From Tubiluchus corallicola (lineage: Eukaryota; Priapulida; Priapulimorpha; Priapulimorphida; Tubiluchidae), in contig JAQGDQ010000175.1 in the NCBI GenBank assembly GCA_030141605.1, positions 374,001 to 438,000 of the forward strand: DNA of 64,000 nt, written 5' to 3'. The notes under the pieces were generated by a model. That model had not been told where the DNA came from and searched no databases. It saw only the letters and a list, made by a program, of their open reading frames with translations. Position 1 is the first letter of the stretch. Each line of letters opens with the position of its first letter. A program made the position numbers and the translations under genes. Shown piece after piece: positions 21,401-36,021 of this stretch.

Positions 21401-24400
21401 ACGAGAAATGCGCTACTGGTGTTACAATAATGAACAGCAAAATAGCCAATAAAAATCAATAATAATTTCTTCTTCCATCAACAAAGGTGATTTTCCTCTA
21501 CTGCTGTCCCACACCTCTTCTCTTTTTCAAAAGAAAAAGGACCAATCTCTAATTTTCAATGTTACTTACACGTTGCTTGCAGCAAGAGTTGTATAGTTTA
21601 CTTCACCATCACATGTAAAGTAAAAAATCTCCATATTTCAGTGCAATAATATCAATAAAATTCAATATGGTTATAGACAGACTTTTAAACTGTAGTCAGT
21701 TACACGTTTGCATGAATGTTTCAACATTTTGACGAAACCGCCGCACTATTATAACGGAAAAAATTCTACAAAACTTTTAAGATGTGCAGCTATTGCGGTG
21801 TAAAAGAAACAATATTATCACCACCATACTTACGCTTGCAAGCTTGACCAGAACTTTGCACAAGATTTGGTGTTGCGTTTGTTCACTAAAACCGTAATGA
21901 CAATGACACTACATTCACGTGATATCTGTCTTTTTGACACTAACGTGTCACGTGACTTACGTTAGTTACGTCGCAGAAAGAATGCCTATCGTTCAATTGT
22001 CACGAGATGAGTACTGTTCCCAAGTAGGAATATTGTATACTTTTCAAGAATTATAACGTTATCTAAGTTATAAGATAAACGGTTAAACTTGAGACCTCAA
22101 AAATAGGTAATGTAAATTGGTATTATAATTATCAATATTTGGCAAATAGATGTAACTACCCCATAACTGAATTTATTATCGACTGGTTTCGAATAAACAG
22201 TTCATTGTCAAGGCATCTAAAACAAAGAAATTTACCAGAATTTAGAACAACACCGATATGCAATTCAGTAGTTAGATAACCAAAATATGTATGATATGAC
22301 GTCACAAACGAACATAATTTTCAACAGCAAAAATATTCCACGTTGCACGTGTTTGTGAAATAAAAAATGCAAGTACAGTATCACCGTAAGAGATTCAGTG
22401 TGTTTTAATAAAACTAGGCAAGCCTTCCAGATAAAAATTCAGATTCTAAATTTACCGCTATTCTCACGCATGAGCTGTCGAACATATGCATAACGTGAGA
22501 AACGAACACATCTGAACAGAGAGGTACAGCACCTGTTTTTTGTGCAATACATTTTCGACGGGCAGGCGCAAGTGCCTGTCTAACTAGAAAACGGCGAAAT
22601 GCACGTAACAGCGAAGAACTAGTGGCGCAAATGCAAAATTGTATTCGTGTGGTAATAATTCTTTCAAGTAAGTCATTTTTGAGAAAATACTATTTTTCTT
22701 TTCATTATTTGAAAGGGCAGATTGTGTTGTCTTACAGTTAAAGATTGTGCCCGGTTTTGCTTTTAGTTTGGGGGTCTAGGTATCTATTGCTCGGCGTTTT
22801 ACATGAGAAAAATAACTCCTCAATGCTACTGATACTAGTGTAAAGCTGATTTACACCTACTAACTAATAGTGATATACACCTACGAACAACTACATCCTA
22901 CCTCCAACTATCTAATAACAAATTCAAAGGTGTCACTCACCTCTGAATTTAATCGTTCGCCAAAGGTGTCACTCACCTCAAGGTAGGCAAACACAGTAAT
23001 AGTTTTTCAAAACATTTAGAAGCGAATGACATTTTTTACCTTCAGGCCATACATGTAAGTTAAACATGGCTAGGGTTGAATTGTTCAGCTCAAGAGAATG
23101 ATTGTCGTGAAGCTCACGATGATCATATGTCATTATTTTTTATTATTATGTCATATGTCATTATTTTTTATTCATTATGTCATGTTATTGCATTCTCTGG
23201 TTAAAACATTAAAAAATCCCATACAAGAAATTTCAGCTGTAAAATAAGTCTATTTCTTCATATACAGTCTAAACTTTCATCCTTGAACTATGTAGTATGC
23301 ATAACATTTACCTTTCATAGAATTGCTGGCTTCCTTGCTTCATAGAAAAACTTACCTGGTCAGTTGGCTTTCAGAGATCTTGGAATAAACATGTGCTGTG
23401 AATAATTTGTATGACTAACTGATTTGTATGAATAAACTCACCTGTGTTCTACCTATGTCTTAGCTATTTTACCTTCAGATTTCTTCATAATGATACGCTT
23501 TACAAAGGATAAACTTGTAAGAGAGCAGTTGATTCAATGGTGTGACAGACGCGAAAAGATTTCCAGGGGGCAGGATGATAAGGTTTGGTGGCTTTGGCCA
23601 TTAGTGACTGTTTTACGTTATCTGTTAAATGAGCCACATTTATGAGGAAAATAAAGGTTGTCTTTTCACTATACCCATTATCATTACTATGTAATGACTT
23701 TTCACACTCCATCAATTCAGTTAATAATTACATTGTGTGAACAAGCATACTGACAAGTGTTCACACTAATGTCACCAAATTAACAAGTTTCAGATTCTTT
23801 GTTAGACTGAACTGCAAATAAGTGTACATAGTACAGTACACTAATTAAACTCAAATGACATCACAAACTAATAACAAAAAACACAAACAACAGCAAATCA
23901 TACAATCTACAACGGCACACATACAAAATTACCACCAAATGAAAAAAGTTTCTCAGGTGAGTCACTGGGAAAGATTCAGATTTCGGTCCCTACTCACTAT
24001 TTTCAATCTTTCCCGGTGGGGACCCAGTCACACTGACAGCCCGACATTAGATGTACAAAGCACACACAGAACATCAACGTAAACCAACTGCAACGGTGAC
24101 AAAAATAGAGAAGCAGTTCCTACAACGTGACCACAAAGCGTATTTAAGTAATTTTAGATATTCATAAGTACGCTTATATAAGAATTTTTAGTTCAGTATC
24201 GCTGATTTATAGCTTGCTAATGACCAGGAATTAAGTTTGTGGAATTTTCATTTCTAACCGGCGATATACTACCTTATTTCAGTGAAATTTCGGACAAACA
24301 CTAACATTTATCGGACGAAGTTCACTTCACTTGTAAGTTATAGCAATTTTATGCAAACATAGCGAAATGTTATTGAATGGGATAGGTATGAGTAATTAAT

Positions 24401-24689
24401 TTCTGTTTTGCATGTTAGTGGGCACATCTAGCAGCATTCTGTCGAGCAGCACCTCTTGTAGTTCAGCCACTGCTGTCAGGTTCTAGCAGAAAAAGACTCA
24501 AATTATTGCTGTTCCTTTGCCTTTGAATAGGGAGAATCACTGGAAATAAAATCGTTACATTTGTACAAAAAGTACACTAACTAGAGCAAGCCTGAGGCTC
24601 AAATGTGTAGTAAGGATTTATCTGAAATGTTTTTGTAGGTCACAATAGACAATTATAACTATCATTGCAAAATGTCCAAACAAAATTTT
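18421..24689. other. 6-kb gene-poor stretch
   Basis: No exon could be supported. It contains clusters of GTACGGTAC-type words at 19,709-19,856 and 20,806-20,920 that may mark the ends of a DNA transposon, a TATATA tract near 19,285, and a repeated phrase AAAGGTGTCACTCACCTC near 22,926 and 22,963. Confidence 0.45.
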
Positions 24690-24699
24690 ACTCATTCCT

Positions 24700-25045
24700 T
24701 AGCAACTGTTTGTAGCGTGTTGGTAATTTTGTCATTTTTAACAACTGTTTGTAGCGTGTTGGTAATTTTTTCATTTTTAACAACTGTTTGTAGCGTGTTA
24801 GGAATTTTACTTATTCTTTAACAACTGTTTGTAACTTGTTGGTAATTTTGTCATTTTTTAAAAACTGCTTGTAGGGCGTTCGTAATTTTGGTAATTCCTT
24901 AACAACTGTTTGTAGCGTGTTGGTAATTTTTGACATTTTTAACAACTGTTTGTAGCGTGTTGGTTATTTTTGACATTTTTAATAACTGTTTGTAGCGTGT
25001 TGGTAATTTTGTTATTTTTTAGCAATTGTTTATAGCGTTTTGGTA
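24700..25045. repeat. 39-bp minisatellite, about 9 copies
   Basis: Head-to-tail units built around AACTGTTTGTAGCGTGTTGG followed by TAATTTTGTCATTTTT, with 1-bp length changes between units. Non-coding. Confidence 0.93.
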
Positions 25046-26653
25046 AATTATTCTGCCACACAGTTTGCTGCCAAACTTTAAGATCGCTGTGTAAGTTATG
25101 TCAACGAGCTAAACAAACAGTAAGTACAGTATAACTTTCCTTACACTGATCTGGCGCACATGTGATCAGCGTATTTACATTTATCATTGGGCGAGTTACA
25201 TTCGTTCAGTGACGATCCCTTTGTAACTAATTTATAGTTTATTCAAGTTTATATACTAACTGTTATCAATTTGCTTTCATACGGGTAGTTCATAGGTTTA
25301 GTAATTATTAAAAAGATAAAAAAGTTTGCTTTGTTGGGCTTGAAATATTATAAGACAATTGTAACATGTTAATTCTGACTAAAAGCTGTACGTGTATGTA
25401 TTAGAAGCGAATAAGTCGACCAGCATTTATAAAACACAACACGTTCCAGTCTTTTCTGCTGCTGCTTTTACTCATTCAGTTTTATTATAATTTTGCTCTC
25501 GTGATTTGTTAAGATTGGCGCCGCCCAGCGTGTGTTAACGTAAGACAAACTTTTTAATCAAATTCAAGTCACCAAAGAAACGTATACCTTTAAACTGCTT
25601 TCATCTATTCACGAGTTAAGTGAAATGTTTAGTTGCTAATTTTGTTAATAATTATCTATTGTGTTGCTACCTTTGTGTTGTTCAGAGAAATATACATGAG
25701 TCGATTGATTTGAGTCCAATTGTTTGTGTTTGGAAGGTATGATTTCATAAACTTAAATGTGTGATTGCCAACATTTCCATTTTGAACTCGTTAATAACGT
25801 TGGTTTGAATCAGTCGCTTTTGGAAGACTGAATAATGAATGTTGACTGGTACACTGGTGTAATGTCGACCATCCAGTTTTTATACACTCAAATTAGGTCA
25901 TGTGACCTAGAATGACTTTTTATATAATATATAAAATATTTATATATTTAATTATTTATAAAATATCAATGCAAATAAAGGTAAATCGTTGAAAAACATA
26001 TGAATGTGGCCGTTCATTGTCCAAATTATAGCCTACATGCTGTAAATTAGTGTCTTATTGCTGGAATGATATGCCAAATTTTTGAGTCTTTCTGAGTAGT
26101 ATGGTCACGTAGTCTACATGACTAGGCGTCAGGCCTATAATCATATCTTTGTTACAAATAGCTATAGATTATTCGTGACAAGTATTCATTTACTTGGTGT
26201 TTTAGTAGTCTCACTGTTCTTGCATGGTTTGTGCTGGGTTAAGATTTCTAAATTTTGTGGGCGGAGCTTCACTCGCGCCATTTAAATTTTAGGAGAGCTG
26301 TGTAGCGACAGAGTGGTTGTTTCGGAATAGTCCATTGGTTTGTAGTTGAAAGGATCGTGTGCATGTCGGTTTGAGTGGTTCACTGTGTTCATGTTTTAGT
26401 GTGAATAAATGCCTAAAATGTCACCTGTCTTGAACCCTGGCATTTTGAATTTCTGCAAACATTGCTGTAAGATTTACTTTCAAAATAAAGATTTTCCCAA
26501 ACGCCTGGCCACTTCTGGAGATCTCCTGTTTCTACTCGATTTAGTTTTTTTCTTGTACCCAAAAACTAATTGTGGAAAAACTTTATAGTGGATCTCGATG
26601 TGCAATCATCTGACGAAAAAATAAACTCTATAAGCAGCAATGCGTTTAAATTA
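25046..26653. other. Non-coding stretch downstream of the trypsin gene
   Basis: No exon found. Sequence from about 26,270 to 26,490, with an AATAAA near 26,404, has an LTR-like look but no partner copy in the window. Confidence 0.35.
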
Positions 26654-26659
26654 TTTATT
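26654..26659 (-). terminator. Polyadenylation signal of the trypsin gene
   Basis: AATAAA on the minus strand about 130 bases after the stop codon at 26,792-26,790. Confidence 0.6.
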
Positions 26660-26789
26660 ATTAATCATCCAAAATTTAATACCAGCAAACAAAGTGTAGG
26701 ATAATTATTATATATTGTAGCTTATGTTATTAGTTAATGGATCGTTGACAATCCAGTTGTTGCTCAACTGTCACTTTCCACTGCGTGTT

Positions 26790-28566
<1,777 letters not shown>

Positions 28567-28769
28567 CTATTTGAAAGTAAAACACAATCTTGAAAGCTTG
28601 CGTTTTTTGGCTGTTTCTTTGGCTTATGTTGCTTGAATAGTATTTTGTTGCAAGGTTCTTTTGTGATTCTTGTATATACAGAACTCGTATATTTTCATGT
28701 AGTTAAGTTTCCACGTGTTTCAAAACCACAACCTGATGTTTTTTTTTTGGATCAACGAAACAATAATGA
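28567..28769. other. Spacer upstream of the trypsin exons
   Basis: No His-loop exon (TAAHC) or signal peptide could be found on the minus strand here. Confidence 0.45.
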
Positions 28770-29008
28770 TAACTCAAAGAACGAAAAAGATTTGCTTAAC
28801 ACAATAATGCTAACTTGAAAAACAAGAAAATACTTGTTTAGAACATTAACGTTAACTTGAAAAACAAAAAATACTTGCTCAGAACAACAATGCTAACTTG
28901 AAAAACAAGAAAATACTTGCTCAGAACAATAATGCTAACTTGAAGAACAAGAAAATACTTGCTTAGAACAATAATGCTAATCTGAAGAACAACAAAATAC
29001 TTGCTCAG
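28770..29008. repeat. ~41-bp minisatellite at the left breakpoint of the palindrome
   Basis: Five to six units of AATGCTAACTTGAAAAACAA plus GAAAATACTTGCTCAGAACA with small length changes. The array stops exactly where homology between the inverted arms begins (29,009). Confidence 0.88.
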
Positions 29009-31919
29009 ATATAATCCCGAACATTTAATCAAATAAGATACGTAAGGGTGCAGGTTGCATTTTCAAATAACTTATGCATTTTTCTTCATCCATTACAACT
29101 TGTTGCAATTCGCCTTGGTGTTCATTTAACTACCTCAGACCCACAGCAAAATTAATTATTCTTTCTTTTAGAAAGTTTCTTGTTCAGAATTTCTTGCTAA
29201 AACTTTGCGCATTTATGAGGCGTTGCACGGAATGAGTTCGGACCCCGTGGAACACTTTTGCGGACGTAAAGCGTGCAGACACAAAAGTCTGTGTCTGTGC
29301 ATGTCTGCGCGTGCGCAGTGGAAACGCGGTAACATACTGGTAAAGAAAAATTTTAATGAATTTTTAAGTGCTGTTCGCCAGGAAACTCGCTGCATACCAA
29401 CTTCAATGTTCCTTAATTTATTCTCTGACAATTTTGTGTTCTCGAACACTCTTTTTAAAGTTTGTTTACCACCCTGATCCAAATTTTCCCCACTTTCTCC
29501 TAGGCAATATCATATGGAAATCTAATAAGCTGATATTTTTACACAAAACTGCAACATTTTTGTACAAATGTGGAGAGCTTGTCAGAACAAGAACCTCAGA
29601 AACTCAATTGATTTCAGGTCCCTTATTATGCGTTCATTGTTTTTCAGTTGTCATCCCTAATCAGTTGCAAAGTAAGTGAGTAAGCAATTTACTGTCATTT
29701 TATTATAGCACATAAAATTATAATGAAATTTAGTATATAAAATGTAACTCAGTGAAGTTTATGTTTTTCTCAGTGTCCTCCGACTTCGTATTTTTTTGCA
29801 ATCGACGTTGGTGTCTCTCTAATTCCTGTAATTTGGAATCGGCATTTCCAAACGCAATCTACGGCTGTACTCTTATGCTTGAGTTTTTTTTACTTGTTAT
29901 GTGCATAATCTTCTGTCATGTATCCACATACCCAAGTCTCAAGTTGTCAGAAAGCCAGGTTACCTTTGCCAAAACGCTGTTGCTTTTCATATCCAAGTTT
30001 AATATATAACTAATAACATTTTTTTCGGTTTATTGACTCATTTATTGCTTAAATAAATTAGTGAATTCTGTAAGGTAGTTTACTTCCCCTAGCTTATTAA
30101 CATACTCCACTGTTCCTTCGTCAGGTATACGTGAAATAAATGAGTTGCACAAAGTGCAAATAAACAAATTACATAATACAACTAAAATATTACGATGATG
30201 TCAGACATACTTTGTTTATTATACATTAATTACATTTCAAGTTCAACATATATAGTTTTACTTCGCTTCGGGAAGATAGACTTATCCCGTATTTTTGCAC
30301 TGAAAGTCAATATTCTGAACAGAACAGCTAATTACATCATGTGATGCAGTTGTAAATGCCTGCAAATATAGGTCTTAAGAACTAAAGTACTTTATTAAAT
30401 AAGTATATTTGCAAAGAAAGAATTTGTTTTACACTGACGAATGAAAATTGAATATCACAAAATTATTCCACAAATAGGCCTACATATAAACACTGCAACT
30501 TTGACAGGGTAATTTTTCAATTAGCTTTCATCAATATCCTCTATTTCACATCTACATACTCATTATTTATTAGCCAATGTTCTTATCCAGTTATAATAGG
30601 TAAATTACGGTATTTTACCATACGAATGTACACATTCTACTAACATTCTCTCTTTACGGGCTCTGTCAGGTGATTGCTCCATAACACTTTGAAATAAATA
30701 AACATATACCTTTAAGTGAAATACTTAGCAAACATCGTATAATCCGATAAGCTAACGCTTTTGCTGTAAATAGTGCAATTAGAAGTTTCACTGTTGTGCC
30801 TGATTCACTTGTTACACAATATTCGTCTTTGCAGGTAAAAACAGCCAATGGATCTGTTAAGGTGCTTAAGCTTTGTAATGATCACATTTTTGTGTCAAGA
30901 TCATTTTTAGATTTTGTGCGTTTTCAGTAAATTTACTGAGTGCTTTATGCTGTTATGTTCAGTAAAATCAATGAAGCGTTTTTCATGGGGCTGGCGTACC
31001 GGCGAATTTTTTTCCAGCAGTTAAATTATTAGCCTACTTAAACAGAAACAGCCAACAATTTCAAATAGTAATGAAATATACAACCAGAATATGTTATTTA
31101 TGCAAATACAGGATATAAACTTCTTGTGCATTAAAGATATTAAAATTTGTAAAAAAAATTGTATAAAATTCCACGTAGCAGCAATCCACAGCTTAGCTGG
31201 AACAATAGGTTGCCATGGTGTTTGTGACACGAAGCTGCTATGTTCATTGTCTTACTGTAGCTTCTAACATCACACAGCCGGAATGGGAATCGCTAAAGTT
31301 GGCGTTGCTATGGTGACAGCAATTTTTTTGTCTGCCATCTGGGGACGTGTAAATAAACAATGCAAGTGTGTAATTGCAGTACTTGCAGTCGTATGAAACT
31401 AAATTACTTATATTATTACGCAATTTTAAACTACAAGTGTTTTCAGGTAGACATGCACTAGTACAGCTGTTCTGCTTACACAATCCAAGCACAAAAACAC
31501 TATAAAAATGTTGCACTATAATTAGTATATAATGTCATATATATAAATATATATATAGCAATCAGTCAAACTGCAAGTTTTGTCAAATTTCTTTCATAAA
31601 GGCGTTAATTGATTACTTTTACCTATCAGTTGTTACTCAAACTGCAGACTGTTTAAATTGCAGTAAATTTCAGTTTTTTTAAATTAGTTTCTGTTAAATT
31701 TCAGGGAATAGCCCATTCATTTTGTGCCGCTTGTCTGCATATTTTAAACGGCATGTAAAATCCTTAAGTTCGCCTGTTCAATTAACTAGTTTAAATGAGT
31801 TTGATGTTGCTTACGTTTGAAACATATTCTGAGATTTCACACATTGTGAGCCTACCTTTCAAGGTCTCTTTAATTATTTATTTATTTCTGTACCTATATC
31901 ACGCACTATATATACATAT

Positions 31920-31968
<49 letters not shown>

Positions 31969-32058
31969 CATAACTTTTTGCTTGCAATATGATATATATA
32001 TATATTATATCGCAAGCAAAAAGTTGCAATAAACTAAACCACTAAGCCTATAGATGCA

Positions 32059-32064
32059 TTTATT
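32059..32064 (-). terminator. Polyadenylation signal, left EGF-PAN copy
   Basis: AATAAA about 95 bases after the left PAN exon stop. The same signal occurs in the right arm at 39,484. Confidence 0.6.
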
Positions 32065-32156
32065 CGCTTTCTCTTAAATATTGGCCACTTCTCAATTCAA
32101 TTTAGGTTGGTTTTCCTCTATTGACTAACACCTTCATTAATAATCTTAAGCATTAC

Positions 32157-32419
32157 TTAGTCATTTATCTTGTAATACACCCAATTGTCATGCACCAAAG
32201 ACCCATCTTCGCTGTCAAATGCGTTGGTTTCACACTCATTAGTTTCAGTGTTATAACTAAACCCTTGACATAAACGTTGTTGCATACATTTAACTTGACA
32301 ACTTAATTTTGAATGCCGTCCTGCTGTGCGTTTGCCTACTGCAGGAGAGTGTGTACTTGATATTACTCCAGCAGTCTGTGAAATCACCCGGGTGAGTTTA
32401 AATTCACCTTGTAAAACGC
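32157..32419 (-). CDS. PAN terminal exon, left copy
   Basis: 263 bp, acceptor TATCTTTCAG. It encodes 86 residues from VLQGEFKLTRVISQTAG through CQVKCMQQRLCQGFSYN to NWVYYKIND and stop. The Cys pattern and GFSYN match PAN/apple domains. Confidence 0.82.
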
Positions 32420-33860
32420 CTGAAAGATAAAATATGATTAACATAATTCGTTATAGATTCGCAAAATGGAGTCAAATGTCATAGATAAGCCTTGCCAGTT
32501 GCAGAGATTAATACTAGACTGACATGTTGACCTCTCATTTACTGTCTTCAGTTCCATAATCAGAGAGCTGGAGTTTCTTAACTTTACAGGGATGTGTTCT
32601 GTAACGACAGTTATTTTTTCCCACTAAAATAACTTCCTTTTCTAAAATAGGTTTTGTAATTATTTTATTATTGTTACTTTCAACATGTACTGTATTATAC
32701 TCTTGTATGGTTATAAGTTACCGAAATTAACTTAATTAACAGAGAAACCTTCTTTACAAAGTGCTTTCGTTTCCTTCAAAGTCAAAAATTGCTGAGCTAG
32801 GAAATCTTCCCCATTTATACTACTTATTAATTCAAATTTTCTTGTACTCACGTTCACATGTAATGCCATCTCCAAAATAGTGCTCATCACATTCACAAGT
32901 AAAACTGCCAGGTGTGTTATGACAAAGGCCAACGACTGATGCACAATTATGTCTGTTATCGGTGCACTCGTTTTGATCTGTGATTAAATAAAAATAATGC
33001 AATATATGAACAAATTGAGAAATAATGTCTCTTCCAAGTCTCAGTAAAAGAGAAAAATGATACCTTGCGTAAAGAAATAAATGCTTTTGTTGATCATCGA
33101 ATTATTTAGTGAGAAATTTCTAACTTTATGAAGATATGCTCACCAAGGCTACAATTATGAATGCGGCTGTGATACATCAAATTCGTTTATGGATGTGTGT
33201 AAAGGAGGCTGTACTGCTTATGCCTTTAGATTACAAAGCAAAAACAAATCGCTCCTGATGCAAAGGCTTTACTTAAACCGACTGTACCATTTTTACAGAA
33301 GCAAGTAAAACAGTCCAGTTGTGTTGGCACATTCACCAAAGTTTGGATCACAATTATGAATACAATTTGATACCACATTCATTTATATCTGCAAGTAAAA
33401 GCTCTGGCATTATGTGCCTTTTGCTTAAAAAAGTGCCATCTACTTGAAACATGAAAGGTATTTCGCTTACCTAAGCAAATTACTCCTCGAGCAGTGGCTT
33501 CACTCAGATCGATTGTCTCGTTTTTACAAAGGCAAGTCAAGCTACAAACTGTATTCATACATTTGCCAAAGATTTGATCTCAATTATGCATACAATTTGA
33601 TGCATTAAATTCGTTTATGTCAGTAAGTAAATGGTCTTTCATTATTCTGCTTATAAATTATAAAATTGCCATCCACATTCCACATGAAACATGACTGAAG
33701 GTTCACTTACCTGAACAAATAGTTCCTGGAGAAACGGCTTTACTAAAATCAATTGTTCCACTTTTGCAAAAGCAGGTAAAACTACCAGCTGTGTTGACAC
33801 ATTCACCAAAGATGGGATCACAATTATGCATAGGATTCGATACATTACATTCATTTATGT
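32157..33860 (-). CDS. EGF-PAN gene, left-arm copy (5'-truncated duplicate)
   Basis: Three intact minus-strand exons: 33860-33711 (EGF_CA), 32977-32852 (EGF_CA) and 32419-32157 (PAN, stop). All internal junctions are phase 1 and the frame is continuous. Between the first two lie decayed EGF exons (33,620-33,471 and about 33,387-33,237) carrying the same defects as in the right arm, so they decayed before the duplication. Homology with the right arm stops at about 33,965, just upstream of the first EGF exon. This copy therefore lacks the other EGF exons and any recognisable signal peptide or promoter. PAN differences from the right copy are 4 amino-acid changes and 3 silent ones, with no stops. 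It may be a recent pseudogene, a gene with a new promoter, or a donor for gene conversion. Confidence 0.65.
32852..32977 (-). CDS. EGF_CA exon (last EGF), left copy
   Basis: 126 bp, phase 1 to 1. It encodes (D)QNECTDNRHNCASVVG ... ECDEHYFGDGITCE, a calcium-binding EGF domain. One silent difference from the right copy. Confidence 0.82.
33621..33710. other. Short intron between EGF exon and decayed EGF exon
   Basis: A 90-bp intron copy. The same intron recurs at 36,022-36,111, 36,944-37,033 and 37,837-37,926, which reveals the tandem unit. Confidence 0.7.
33711..33860 (-). CDS. EGF_CA exon, left copy
   Basis: 150 bp, phase 1 to 1. It encodes (D)INECNVSNPMHNCDP... with six Cys and the C-x-N-x4-F-x-C hydroxylation pattern (CVNTAGSFTC). 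One base differs from the right copy (Ala to Ser). Confidence 0.8.
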
Positions 33861-34374
33861 CTGCAACTATATAGCTCTCTACTATTTATGCCATTTGTTT
33901 ATAAAACTGCCAGCTATTTTTAATATGCACAAAAGTTCGTGTATCTAAACACTTGAATTCTGAAATCTAGTCCACAGGAACCAAATTTTGGAAAATACAT
34001 TTCTGGAGTTACTTGGATTTCCCGAGAAAAACAAAGAATAGAGAAATGAAAGATTAAAACGAGCAGCACGTTGAACAAACTGGGACAGCAAAATTGAATA
34101 GTTTGGCATTGAAAAATATCGCCGTTTTCCACTAAGAAATTATATAAAAATTGTAAGACATTGTCATCGTTGTTGCGACACCCACTTGTTTTGCACAAAC
34201 AAGTCTCAGTGTAGGGTACTTACTCGTTATTGACCAATGTAGAATAATCATAATCATGATCTTTTCTTATTTTTTTGCACAACACAATAAACAATACAGT
34301 TATAATACAATTAATTTGAAAAAAAATTGTGAAGAAAGGGCAGCGAAAGACCAGTTGGTCATTTAGTCGGCTGC

Positions 34375-34885
34375 AATACTTGCACACTATTGATTAATGT
34401 AGAATACTTGCACATTATTTACCAATGTAGGGTGCTTGCATATTCTTGACCAGTGTAGGATACTTGTACTTTATTGATCAATGTAGGATACTTGTACATT
34501 ATTGACCAATTTTGGGTGCTGGCACATTATTGATTAATGTAGGATACTTGTACATTATTGGCTAATGTAGACTAACGTAGGATACTGGTACATTATTGAT
34601 TAATGTAGGATAGTTGTACATTATTGTGTGACTAACGTAGGATACTGGTACATTATTGATTAATGTAGGATAGTTGTACATTATTGGCTAATGTAGGGTG
34701 GTTGTACATTATTGACTAACGTAGGATACTGGTACATTATTGACTAACGTAGGATACTGGTACATTATTGACTAACGTAGGACAGTGATACATTATTGAC
34801 TAACGTAGGATACTGGTACATTATTGACTAACGTAGGATAGTGGTACATTATTGACTAACGTAGGATACTGGTACATTATTGACC
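34375..34885. repeat. 28-bp minisatellite in the palindrome spacer
   Basis: About 17 units of the type ATTGACTAACGTAGGATACT plus GGTACATT. The 5' units are more divergent (CCAATGTAGGGTGCTTGCAC) and the 3' units nearly identical. Confidence 0.93.
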
Positions 34886-35668
34886 ATTAGCAAGTTAGTT
34901 TCACGCCATTACTCTTGATATCAGAACAGATTTACATATATACAAACATTTTTTGTTAACTTCCCTAGCAGCGTATTATTGTTCAATATTAGAAAAAATT
35001 AACTATCGTGGCAATATTGTATAAAATGTAACACGCTATTTTGCAGTATAACACTAACCGGGTACACTTTTACTGCACAGCCCTTATGTAAGCAGCGGTA
35101 TAACAGATTTGAAAGGCTCTCTTTATAACACTGTAAAAACTGTTCATTTTCTCTTTGCTTCTGCGACATTGCAGTGTAATATGGAAGTTTTGGTACAATG
35201 TTTGCAGCGAATTCCTGTTTTTGAAATATCCTGGTGACATGTAACAATAATACAGATGAGCTATTTGGTAAAAAAAGTTGTCTAGAGAAAGCAGCTTAGC
35301 ATCTGTACAAAAGTTGCAGTAATTGAAACATATTTACTTTGATCTGTATTTAGACAGCAGTGTTCAGTTTAGCATGAATCTACTATCAGAAACTTCATAG
35401 GCAGCCTTTACGTGGCATGTACGTTTTACGTAATAATATGCTAGGATATAACTGTTTATTATATCTGTGTGCATGGGACTGCGTAAACGGACCTGGACGA
35501 CACCCAGAAGTACAAAAGAAATATTATCATATCGTAAAGCAACTTCACTGAATAATTAGTGTACCATCTAACAGCACACCGTCATTGTGTGAGCTCTCCC
35601 TCCTTTCCTTGCGTTCTGCATATTTCAAGACCTTAATGATTTTTTTTGGCAGACTTTATGTAAAGTGG
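34886..35668. other. Probable 5' region of the right EGF-PAN gene
   Basis: Searched for a signal-peptide exon ending in phase 1; none could be supported. An 82-codon minus-strand frame (34,999-35,247) has no recognisable domain. Confidence 0.4.
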
Positions 35669-35669
35669 T

Positions 35670-35800
35670 GTTGATATTCAATCCACAGCTGTGATCCGAA
35701 TTTTGGAATACGTTAATACAGCCGTTAGTTTTACATGCTTCTCTATCAATAAAAAGAACAATATTGATGTAGTTGGATCCACTGGTCTAGGAATTAGTTG
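35670..35800 (+). pseudogene. Decayed EGF exon 0
   Basis: Traces of the EGF exon (TGTGATCCGAATTTTGG, then a GCCGTTAGTTTTACATGC stretch) with a stop codon in the expected frame and no acceptor. Confidence 0.5.
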
Positions 35801-35871
35801 TTTATAGATGATTTTTTACACATTAAAATAGATTGTGTTTTGTAGTATAAAGACAGAGTATTTATTTGCAG

Positions 35872-36021
35872 ACATAAACGAATGCCATGCATCCAACCCT
35901 ATGCATACTTGTGATCCCATCTTGGGTGAATGTATCAACACAGCTGGTAGCTTTACCTGCAGTTGTAAAAGTGGAACAATTGATTTAAGTGAAGCCGTTG
36001 CTCCAGGAACTATTTGTTCAG
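35872..36021 (+). CDS. EGF_CA exon 1, right copy
   Basis: 150 bp between ATTTGCAG and GTAAGTG. Six Cys, starting (D)INECHASNPMHTC with CINTAGSFTCSC. Confidence 0.85.

Noticed and set aside
29205-29482. 90-codon frames on both strands near the outer end of the left arm
   Set aside because: The right-arm counterpart is broken by frameshifts and no domain is recognised.
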